Shown here in pieces: positions 54,131-64,000 of a DNA stretch of 64,000 nt. The notes below the pieces were generated by a model, which was given only the letters and a program-made list of their open reading frames with translations, had not been told where the DNA came from and did not search any database. The DNA comes from Edaphochlamys debaryana (Eukaryota; Chlorophyta; Chlorophyceae; Chlamydomonadales), in assembly GCA_016858145.1 (NCBI GenBank), contig JAEHOE010000166.1, forward strand, positions 1 through 64,000. Reading direction: 5' to 3'. The position numbers were made by a program, and so were the translations under genes. Every line of letters starts with the position of its first letter. The stretch's first letter is position 1.

Positions 54131-56327
54131 TCAGCGCTTCATCTGGCTCAGCAGCACCTCCAGTAGGCCGCTGCGCTCCAGCCGCAAGAGCTCAGCCATC
54201 AGCTCCGCATCGCTCGCCACCATGCCGCCGTCTCCTCCTCCTCCTCCTCCCAAGCCGTCGTCTCCTCTTCCTCCTCCCAAGCCATCGTCTCCACGCAGGC
54301 CCTGCCGCGCCCAGCCTCCAGCTCCGTCCGCCTCATACGTGGCGGCCAGGAGGGCCTGCAGCGCTGCCGGCGCAGCCTCCGGCTCGAGCTGCCGGCGCGG
54401 CGGCGCTGGGGCCAGGGCCACCGGAGAGCGGGGGAGCGGAGCGCGTGGCGGCCGATGGGCTGCGAAGGCCCCCGCCGCCGGCCTCGCCAAATCGATGTGG
54501 GTCGGAGGCCCTCGCCCCGCTGCCTCGGCCAGCTCAGCGATCTGGCGCTGCATGCGCAGAATCTCTAGCTGTACGGCAGCATCAGCGGCGTTAGTAAGGC
54601 CGTTGCCGCCAGAACCCGCCGCCAGCCGCCCGGCCATTTGCGGCGGCAGCGGGGGCAGGTCCGACAGCGCCGCCGCCGTCCGGCTCCGCCCGCCAACCTC
54701 TTGGCGCAACGGCGCGGCGGGCTGGGTACGCAGGCTGACGAGCGAGGGGCCCGCGTGGGCCCAGCGCACCTCCTCAAGGACCGCAAGCGCAGCGGCGGAC
54801 ACTACCGGCGCGCTCCTCAGCCCCGCCGCCTCCCCCCGCTCATGCGGCATCAGGCCAGCGCCCCCGCCACGGCCGCGAGGCGGTGGGCCCCCAGCCACGG
54901 CCCCTGACGGAGGCGCGGGCGATGGGCTTTCCGCCCGGCGGCTGGCGCCAGGCCGCTGCCGCTCATGTACTGGTGCCCAGCCGTCCGGCCGGTCGCCCTC
55001 CCTGGCAGAAACCGCCGCAGCGCATAAGAAGTCTAGAAGGCAGGGCCCCGGCTGCTCGTCCTGTGCCGCGACACCCGCCGCCGCCGCCCCGGCTCCCTGC
55101 TGCCGCCGACCCACATCGCCCGCCCCCGGCTGGTCCAAGCGGCTGCTCGGCGGCGGCGGCTCATCGCGATACCGAACGGCATCGCCGTACAGCACGTGTC
55201 GGCGTGAGCCGTACGACACCTCGGAGGCCTCCAATGGGGGATCTACGTCTTGCGCCATGAGCTGAGGGCTGCTGCTGGTCTGTCCTGCAGAGGCCGCCCC
55301 GCTCGACCGACCGAGCAGGCTCTGCTCCTGGGCTCCTGCTGCTGTAGAGGCTGCTGCCACATCATCTGAGGACCTGCGCGCTCGCCGCAGCCCCTGTCCA
55401 AGCTCCGCCCCGCCGCCGCCCCACCCCGCCACGTCGACCTGGTCTGGGTCCCGGGCATACCCTGCAAACTCCTCCTCGAGAGCCTGCAGCCGCTGCGGCC
55501 GGGATGGCGGCGGTTCCTGTAGTGCCCGCTGCTGCCGTACGAGTACGACCAGATCTCTCGATCGCGCCGCCGTTCCGACGCCTGTGGGAGGCCGGTCGAC
55601 CAGGCGCAGCCTAGCAGTGGCGGCGTCGGCAGGAGCCACGGCAGAGGCCTCCAGCCTCCACGGCCCGTCGCCGCCAGTAGCTGCGCCTGCCGCCCGCACG
55701 CCGGATCGCGGAAGGCCGCCGCTCGAACCTGCACTGCTGGAGGGGCCGCCGGGCACCGCCCAGGCTGCTGCCGAGTGCCGGAGCACTGCTGCCGAGACGG
55801 CGTCAGTGCTGGACCGGTGGCGGCCGGGGTCCTGTTAGGGGCGGCAAGGAGGGCGGGCTGGCGGGTTGGGGCACACACACGGCACGGGCGGCCGGCTCTC
55901 TGCCGCACCCGCGTTTCCGGGCTTACTCGAGCAGCCCTGAACACACGGCACGGGCGAGGCCGAAGCCGTCGACTGAACCCCTGAGCGACCTGCTCACCTG
56001 ACCCGGTATCCGCATCAACGCAGCCGGGGCAACCCCCGCGTAGCGACCGGTGGCGGTCGGGCCTTGCCCGTCGCCCTGCGCTTCCTCCCGCCAGCCTCGG
56101 CCGTCTCGTTCGCCTCTGCCGGCTGCTGCTGCTGCCGGCAGGGGTGCCGGCAGATGGAGAGGCGCAGGTTCGCCCTCATCCTCGTCCGTCCCGCTTGAGG
56201 TTTCCTCCGTGCGGCCCCGCTTTGATCCGCCCCAGCGCTCGGCTTGGGCGCTGGCGCCTCGCTTCAGCTTCATTCTATTGGCATGACGCTGGGTCTCCCG
56301 AAGACCCACAGCGTCCGCGCCCCAAAC
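54131..56327 (-). CDS. Unrecognised low-complexity protein, possibly nuclear
   Basis: Two exons join in phase: 56327 (or the ATG at 56273) to 55998, and 55831-54131, giving 658 residues from that ATG. The start may lie further upstream: the frame is open back to an acceptor at 56328 (VWGADAVGLRETQRHANR), and a possible exon at 56637-56559 (SSHEIAAWYQEHAER) would join in phase. Early residues are basic (KRGRTEE within MKLKRGASA…), suggesting a nuclear signal. Most of the protein is Ala/Pro/Gly/Arg-rich. Short helical stretches are seen (QLEILRMQRQIAELAEAAG; ELMAELLRLERSGLLEVLL) that could form a coiled coil. I recognise no domain, and no orthologue can be named. Confidence 0.6.
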
Positions 56328-56637
56328 CTGACGAGTAGGGAATGAATGGTGGAGTGCGTGGGCGCACAGGCAGGTGAGTACTGGGTGGCACGCCGATGTA
56401 AGGTGGCACACACGTGTGTGTGTTTTCCTCTCGCCGCTTGCAGCCCCGACGGTGGTGTCTCCGCGCAGACAGCAGTGCGCCCATGCGAAGGCCCTCAGGA
56501 GTCCAGTTACATACGGACGGACGGACACCCATCAGCAAGTAAGCCTCAAACCGCCCACCCGCTCCGCGTGCTCTTGATACCAAGCGGCAATCTCATGAGA
56601 AGAAGGCCTTTCCCCTTTCTCGCTGGTGCGGGCGTGC

Positions 56638-59600
56638 CTGCGTGAGCGCGTAGGGGGCAGCCATGAACATGAGTCCCTTGACTGCCCCTTCAGACCATCA
56701 ATCTGGAGGCGACGGTCTCTCCGCGCTCCAAGAGCTACGCACAGGACAATCAGCGTGTCCGTGCGCCTGCTCGCCTGGCTGCTGCGGCCCTTCCCAATCG
56801 TCCATCCCGTCTGGCCCGCTCCCTCACGCACCACCAAGAATTGAAACTAGCCCAGAAGCCTGAGGGCTGATGGCGTATCGGGCCCCGATGCTCTGCCATC
56901 GCTGTCAGTTCTAAAGCTTCTGTGTCACGCTCCTCCGCGGGCGCATGATGTTTAATACATAGTGCTGTTGTCAGCGCTGTTATTAACGAGTCTGGTGTGC
57001 CCCGAGCAGCACGGGCTCGCAAAACGGAAGAGTGACATGCTCGATCGTTTGAGCCTCGCGATGCGAGGCGGCCCGAAACCTGCTTTGTGCTCTACAAAAC
57101 CTACTAGCCACGATGACCTGGCGAGGAACTCGCGTGGAAACATGCGAAACAACGCGCCAGGTTGAGTTTATCAGACACTTTAGCGGTCGGAGGCCACTCC
57201 GAGTTTTGTTGTTTCGCGGGCGGGGTCGCACACCTCCTGTGTGTAGAAGCACAAGTAATACTTCAGGTTTGTGAAACTGCGCACAGAAGTCTGCAACCGG
57301 CCGTACGGCGCCCACTCGAACGCAACCCAGCTGCCTGTAGTCGTGTAACCCCGTACGCCACAAATCGCCTCCTCGTCCCGGCCTGCCGCAGGTGATGCTA
57401 GCGCAAAGCTGGGCTCACCCGGGTTCGTTCTCGAGCTACTGTCAACTGCAGCGTGGAGCCTCCCCCCTCCCTCGCGTGACCCTGTGCGTGAAGCTCCCTG
57501 CGAAATACGGCCTGCGCTGCTCCGTGCTGCTTACTACGGGCAACGGGTGGGGAGCGGTGGTGGGGTGGGGGGGGGGCGTTTGTTGCTGAGCGGGAACGTG
57601 GGGGGGGGGGGCGGGGGGGACGCCGGTGAGCTTGGCAATGGCATAGGAGGTCGTCAAAGACGTGATGACGGGGTCTGAGGATGAACATTACGGTTTCTGA
57701 TGAAGGGGGAACCCATGAGCGTTACGGCGTGCACCCCGCTGCACCGCAACACGCGCGGGCCGGGGGCTACAGGCGGAATGCAGCATGCGTCGTCGGTCCG
57801 CACACGGAGCGCGCTCCGCCGTGGCCAGGGCTTCTTGCGGCCCCTGCGTTCTGCCCTTGGGTTCAAACGGCACTCCAGTTCTACGCTGGGGCACTGCCTG
57901 GCGGCGGGGCCCCCCACAAGCGGCGTCAACGACGCTAGAACTTCCACCTGTGCTTGGTATCCAATTTCGCGTGATTCACCACGGAGCAGCAAGCCAACCT
58001 CGTACACCTGCAAGTAGCAGCTGGCTTGGCCTACTGTGCTTGGAGGTGAGGACAAGCCTCCCGGGAGCATTACGAGCCCTCGTCCAACAAAGTCTCCTCG
58101 GTGTCCTCGGTGTGACATCAAGTCTCACCCCACAGCATGCAGCGCCCCAGAACGCCAGAAGCCAACCGTTAACACAATTAAAGCATGTTGCTGATAGCAC
58201 AGGATAAGGAGTTGCCGCAATGGCGCCGCCGCAAAACATGGGCCCCAAGATATGCCGGGGCTGCAAACAAAACAAGCTGACGAAGCCGATAGCGGCCCAA
58301 CGCCCCGATAGACCTACCTCGCCAATAACCGCACGTGCTGTCAAGCACTTAGGTACATGCACACACCCCCGCGCACTCCGCCGCCAAAGATCTCACGTGC
58401 TGCCACCGCACTTGCCGATAGGTACATGCACATCTCGCGCCGAAACACAGAAGCAGCTCGACCTCTCCCCACATCCCGCTGCCATCGCCCACCCGATCAC
58501 CCCACTGTGCACCTTGCGCCCGCACTGCCTCCGGACGTGCCACGTCCGCCGCTGCAGCTTCCCACGCCGCCTCCGCCTTCGCCTACGCGGCCGCCGTCGC
58601 CTCCAGATGCCCGTGTGCATCGTGGCGTAGCTGTGGTCCCAAGACCACCGGCCGCTGTGGCACTGACTGCCCGGGCAGACTTCCAAGCAGAACCAACCCC
58701 CGCCAAGTCCAACACACGTTGTGTATGCCCTAGCAGGGCTCCCTTGCAGCACCGCAGCCACAAGGACCTCCCTCTTGGCAGACCAGCCGTCCCGGAATGC
58801 TGGCAGCCTGGCACACAACATCGATAATGACAAGACCTGGAGCCAGAAGAACCCTGTAACTGGGGGTTCCTTGCAACGGTATGCACCCTTTAGGCTACTG
58901 TACTCCACCGACCCACTACTACTGCACTCCAGCCCACCCGGCGCAGATGACAGGCCCATACCTGCCGCGTCGTTCCTCACGCACCGTGATTGGGTGTGGG
59001 CTTGGAGGCACCATCCGCGAAACCCAGCCGTGCCTATCAGGCTCTGCCTATGTAGGCGAAAGTCGACAAAGGCTTAAGCAGTTCCGGCAGTCATGAACAA
59101 ACCCAGGTCCACAATCCAACCGTCCCGGCCGCAGGGCCAAGTTTAACGGCAAGCGCAGCCGAGACAGAAGGCTGACGCGCCGAAACTCGCGGTGGATACG
59201 CACAGAAGCACCCCGCGTGAAACTCCACCTCGCAGACCCTCGCACCCTCATCCAGGGCGGTTGCTCCTTGACGGTCCGCACCACCACCGCCCCTGCCAAA
59301 CTGATAGAAACCGGCGCTTCCTGCGCTCAACAAGTTGGGTTGCAGCGGTCCCGCGTCAACACTCGTTGTGTGCGCCCCATGCCTTGACGGCACCCTTCCA
59401 ACAAAGCTCAATCAGGCAACCCCCACTGAAACACCCCCCCCCTCAAAACTGAGATGTAAGTTTAGGCGTGTTCCGGTGTTGGCCAAACACACGTACACCA
59501 TGCGATACGACAGTAGACGCATGACCTAAGAACATAGAACAACACACCACCGAGGGAACGGAGCAACCACGTATGTAGGAGCGTACGTTGCAGATGCTGT

Positions 59601-60016
59601 AAGGCTGCAGAGCTCAGCACCCTATGCTAAGTCTCACTCAGGCCTCACTCCGCTAGCCTTAGCGGCATCTCCTACCCGGCGCACAACGCCAGGGTCCTGG
59701 GTTGCAGTGCTGGTTTGACGTGCTGAGTCCCTCCTGTAACCTTGCCAGCACAACTGCAACGGCGCCCCGTCCCTTGCCAGGATGGCTAGCGCCTTGTGGG
59801 CAGCGGAACCGCCCCAGTTGACAAAAATATCCTCCCAAAAATAACACCCCCCGTCTCCAATTAATTGTAGGAACGACAGTACCTCGCCTGTGGCGCGCAC
59901 CCACCTCTGCGCTCCACCCCGGCATCCTTGCCCAAGCGTTGCGGCGTCGATGGCGCCTCCTCAGTATATCTTCCTGCACCTCACACACTCGTCACGTGCA
60001 GATAGTGGTCCTGGAC
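56638..60016. other. Intergenic, about 3.4 kb
   Basis: No supported gene on either strand. It includes a G-rich patch at 57548-57625 and several open frames lacking protein-like composition. It should hold the promoter of the 54131 gene (right end of that gene) and the 3' UTR of the 60017 gene. Confidence 0.4.
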
Positions 60017-63000
60017 TCAGTCCTCCTTGACCCCCTTGACGCCCGGCCTCGCCGACCCACCAACCACCCCAACCGCCGCCGCCCCCACCCTCAGCATTGG
60101 CGCCGCCGCCGCAGCTCCGCTGCTGCCGCTCGCCGAGCCGCCGGGGGCCGCCGGCGGCGCCGCGGCCAGGTCTAGGCTGCACGAGCGCCGTGCGCCGTAC
60201 GCGCCGTGCGCGCTGCCGCCCTCGCCCGCCGCCAGGTTGCGGCGTTCGTACGTCAGCCGCTCGTACCGCATGTAGATGTAGATGTAGCATGCGATGGTGG
60301 TGGCCAGGGCGGCGACCTCGACGCGAGCGGCGATGAGGAACGCGAGCAGCGGTGAGGTGGTGATTCCCAGTGCGAAGGCGGCGCGGAGGTTCAGGACGAA
60401 CTTGATGATTGCGATGAAGGCGTAGGTGCGGGGAGCGAGCTGGGGGTATGGGCGGGAGCGGGAGCGGGAGCGCAGTCGGGGGGACCAATAGTCGGTTGCG
60501 CTGGGTAGAAGCACTCGTGTGCGGGCTCGTGAGCGGTAATAAGTCTTCTGCAGCGGCTAGCGCTAAGGCCGTTGCTCGAGGGCAGAATTTAAGCCGTCGG
60601 GTTATTGTGTTGACAGGTCGCCAAGGCTCACAAAGCAGGCGACCCCCACTCACCAGGAAAGCTCCGGGCAGCAGCATCCCCTCCAGAAGCAGCATGCCCG
60701 GTCCCGCCGCGTACTCGGCTGCGCCCACTGGCGGGCGGAACACCTGCGGAGGGCATAGCGGGGTTGCCGGCGCTAAACCACCTTTCCCCGGTCCCCGGAA
60801 GCAACGAGGCCCAGGCAAGAGCAACAGGGCCTTCTCGCACGTCTTGTGCGACGTGCATTGGCCGTGCGAATGGGCGTGCTTAACCCAAGGCCCCCTCCTC
60901 GTCACATGCTATTCCGCGGACGGGCGCCCTCCCCTGGAGCGCAAGGCTAGGCCAGGCCCGCCCGCCGCTCACCTCCAGCAGGGACTTGGAGATGCAGTAG
61001 CCGATGTATCGGGGCACACGGGCCGCACGCACCAGGCGCACCCAGGCAGCGTACGGCAGCACCAGCCAGGCCAGCTGTGGGGGCAAGAGGAGGTTGCAGC
61101 ATGATGTCGATAACCGGGTAAAGAAGTTCACCTCTGAGAGCCGGCCCTCGCGCCGCCGGTCCCAGCTGCAGCCCACGCACGCTGCACCCCAGCCCCGAGC
61201 CGCACCGCACCGTACGGCACTGTACGGCCACCCGCCCCTGCCGTACCGTGGTGAGGAAGCCGGTGCCGATGCCCACGATCACGATGGCGCCCTCCCCCGA
61301 GGCCACCGCCTGGCCGGCGCGCAGGCCCCGCACCAGGAAGGTCATGAGCGCGAGCGCCTCGGTCACTTGGCTGCGGGGGGCAGAGCGGGGCCAAGGGAAG
61401 GGTGGGGCACGAACGGCAGGAGGCGGGGCGGAGCACTACAGGTACCGGGCGGGCAGTGAGTTACGGCCCGCACACCGGCCGACGCTCGCGGTGGGCGAAG
61501 GCAGCACGGAGGCAGGCGTGGGTCCAGTGCCTAAGAAGCATCTCCTAGCGGTAACTCTTCAATGACTCACGCCGTGTGCCCCAGCGTGGCAGACCAGCCG
61601 TCCGCGTACGCCCGGAACGCCGCCTCCTCAGCACGCGGCACGCGCTCCAGGCTCAGCACGCGCAGCAGGGCGCGCAGCCAGGGCGGCCGCTGGCGCCGGC
61701 CGTGGCCGCCCGCCCTCCCCGCCAGCGCTCCATCCGCATCCAGCTCGCAGCTCGTCCGCCGGCTGCCCGAATCCAGCAGCGCCGCCATCGCAGCCTCCTC
61801 GGAATCCGAATCCACGATCTTGCCAGGCACGCTAGAGTAGGCCTCGGGCTGCACCTCAGCGTGTGCGTCGGCGATTGCCCGTGCACGAGCGCCGGGGCTT
61901 GAGGCCGCGGGCGCACCCGCTCCCGCTGGCTTGGAGGGGGGGTCGCGGGCAAGGTCGGACCGGAGCCGCGCCGCGGTGACAGGCAGGTCGGCTGCCTCTG
62001 CGAAGGCCAGCAGGTGCGGCACGAGGGTTGACCAGATCGAGGCAACTGGGTCGGACAAAGCGGATCCAGATCTAGATCCAGAGCCTGCGCCGCCGGCGCC
62101 GACGCCCGCGTTCACCCAGGCGGGTGGAGCGGCCGCGGGCTGGGCACCACCTTCGGGCTTGGCAGCGGCCTCGTCAGCGGCGCAGCTGTGTACGACGGCG
62201 GTCCACGTGGCCATGTCGTACAGCAGCTCGCTCAGCTCGTCCAGTTGCTCGGCCGGCCACGCGTCCGCTGTGGCCTGCACCTCCGCAGCGATGGCTGGGT
62301 CGCCCGTGGCGAGGAGGGGCAGCAGGGCGTGGCGCACGGGGGGGCTGTCGACCTCCGGGCCCGCTGTGACAAACTCGACCTGGTTAGGGCAACAGGAAGC
62401 GGCATGAGCAAAGCTTAACGCGGGAAAAGCTTGGCGCAAGGATGTGTTGGAGTGTTGGGAAGCGGTGTGAGGAGCTTGTAATGGAGGATGAAGCGGGACG
62501 TTGTGGTATAAAGACCACCTAGATATTGGAACTGTTTTGGTGCCTCACAAGGCCTGAGGGTGCCCATGTCTGCTTCCCATGCCCGGCCGCTTACCAGGAC
62601 CAAACCCGGTTGCGGCGCAGCCAGCAGCTGGATGTCGTACTCCCGCACGCCGTACGGCAACTCCTCACCCCCGCTACCGCCACCGCCGCCGCCGGGCACC
62701 GGCGTGACACGGGCCGCCAGGTGCCTGCCGCCGCAGCGGACCATCGCCGACACTGCCACCTCCGCCGCCGCCGCCGCCGCCCCAGACACGTGAAGCGCCA
62801 TTCGCAGCCGCGGCAGCGCCGGGACCGGATCAGCCTCCGCCGCTCCGCCAGCCGACCCAGAAGCCAGGCACAGCACGCGAGGCGTGAGGCAGGCAACCGT
62901 CACGGCGCCGTCGGCGCCTGCCGCCGCCGCCGGCAGCGGCAGCGGGACGGGCGTGATGGTGCGCTGGTCTCGGAGCTCGATCTGGCGGAGGATGTCGTCC

Positions 63001-63752
63001 TCCGTGGCCCTGCCGTCGGCGCCGCTGCCGCCGCTGCGTGCCTCCACCGCCGCCGCCAGCGCCTGGTACAGCCCCAGCGCCGTCACCACCGCTCGCGCCT
63101 GCAGCGCCGGGTCTGACGCCAGCTCCCACGCCTCCACGCCCTGCGCGCCTGCGCGGGTGCAGGCAAAGGGGAGTACGGGAATGACACGGGCGGAACGAGA
63201 GAACGCCAGTGCGCGCGCTGCTACCGCGATCCCGCATGGGCGGGTAGAATGCTGGCCAGCGCAAGTGCCCCCGACCTGCCTTCTTGTCACGTGCCGCCCT
63301 CCCGCCTGTGCCTCGCTTGCCACTGCAAGTCCATTGCGCCGCCCCCCACGCAGAGCCCAGCACACGCCCGGCCCCGCGAGCGCCTGCCGCCGCCGCCTCT
63401 GCCCTCCATCCCTGCCGGCCCCCTGTCGGCCCCCACCCCACCCCACGGCCCCCGCTCACCCTCCGCCCGCTCCAGTACCAGCAGCAGCTCGATGCACCCC
63501 GCCCGCACGTAGGCGCCGGCCAGGCGCAGGCCCCTCTCCTGAGCCAGGGCCGCCAACCGGGCCTGAGGCAGCAGCATGGCCCCGGAGAGAGGAGGGGACG
63601 GTTGGAGGAGGGCACTGAGGGCAGCTGCCGGCGCGTGCCTCCAAACATGTAGCACCATTTTCTTTAGTGTTTCCAAGCAAGCAGCGGCAGGTGTGGCCAC
63701 AGCGGCTCACCTGGAACCCCGGGACTACTTGGTCTGGCTCCACACCGGCGAT
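60017..63752 (-). CDS. Multipass membrane protein with SPL-like soluble region, 5' part not in window
   Basis: Eight exons in consistent phase: 63752-63711, 63562-63460, 63148-62595, 62379-61571, 61370-61247, 61074-60973, 60743-60654 and 60439-60017, 748 residues so far. It is a paralogue of the 25205 gene: IAGVEPDQVVPGF against IPWLEPEDLPPDF, GAYVRAGCIELLLVL against GLCVRRGCVDLTLMML, YDIQLLAAP against YDIELLEAP, EEAAFRAYADGW against EEAAFRGFHDSW, and GMLLLEGMLLPG against GMLLLDGVVQPG. C-terminal helices include LALMTFLVRGL, LAWLVLPYAAW and VEVAALATTIACYIYIYM. By comparison, the missing 5' exons should encode an N-terminal group of helices and lie beyond or near 64000. The tail after the last helix is Ala/Gly-rich. 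Function unknown. Confidence 0.78.
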
Positions 63753-64000
63753 CTGGGCGGGGCGCGGGAAAGGAGGGAGGGGCGGTGCTGATGCGCGCGC
63801 TCGGCCCGATGCAGTCTCCTGTGCTAGATGCACAGCAAACCGCTTCGATTTAACCTGGGCGTAGCACACTTGGCCGCGTGGGCAGCCGTCGGCGCAGCCG
63901 CAGGCAAAGCCGGAGCCCAAAGCCAATGCCAATGCCCCAACTCAGCCGCTGTGTGCGCCCTAGAATGTGTGCCCCTGCCCGCGGGCTGCAAACCGAACGT
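63753..64000. other. Right edge, probably intron or upstream exon of the 60017 gene
   Basis: Minus-strand frame with a Cys-rich string (GCADGCPRGQVC) near 63880. No match to the paralogue is visible, so I do not call an exon. Confidence 0.3.

Noticed and set aside
58393..58980. 195-codon minus-strand frame with an Arg run
   Set aside because: The Arg run comes from CGC-rich low-complexity DNA, and no splice partners or known motif are seen.
60017..63752. Reading the two SPL-like paralogues as ion channels or transporters
   Set aside because: Several hydrophobic helices are present, but I see no selectivity filter, transporter signature or nucleotide-binding motif.

Overview
The window looks like nuclear DNA of a volvocine green alga (Chlamydomonas/Volvox relative). 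It is strongly GC-rich. The genes have many short GT-AG introns with C-rich acceptors, proteins carry long Ala/Gly/Ser/Pro-rich runs, and a nuclear-encoded plastid ribosomal protein bL17 and a plant/alga-type CDPK are present. All functional calls rest on motifs read by eye. Exon models were built by hand from splice sites and checked for phase at every junction; no database was searched.

Layout. 1-12.7 kb: the inside of a large Ty3/gypsy-type LTR retrotransposon on the minus strand. It has a giant Gag-protease ORF, an overlapping +1-frame Pol (second protease, RT, RNase H), then a frame-broken stretch with a PHD finger and a possible start of the integrase region; the 3' end lies off the left edge. 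12.7-15.8 kb: leader/LTR-like sequence with a candidate tRNA primer site and tandem repeats. 15.9-23.7 kb (+): a 12-exon gene for a Cys-rich four-helix membrane protein with a very long low-complexity tail. 25.2-28.8 kb (+) and 60.0-63.8 kb (-): two paralogous multipass membrane proteins (the second is cut by the right edge) whose soluble region resembles the part of plant SPL proteins that follows the SBP domain. 30.8-34.6 kb (+): a MYND-finger protein. 36.4-37.4 kb (-): plastid bL17. 38.1-45.8 kb (-): Ku70 with 19 exons and a C-terminal SAP domain. 47.3-51.9 kb (-): a calcium-dependent protein kinase with 15 exons, two of only 14 nt. 54.1-56.3 kb (-): an unrecognised low-complexity protein. 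No tRNA, rRNA or CRISPR array was seen.

The host genes do not form a pathway; they are individually transcribed eukaryotic genes. The strongest unusual signals are in the retrotransposon: two different retropepsin-like domains, about 1,900 residues of extra Gag containing a repeated Cys-Gly module, and a PHD finger. A second theme is local tandem duplication of exon heads or fragments inside introns of several genes.
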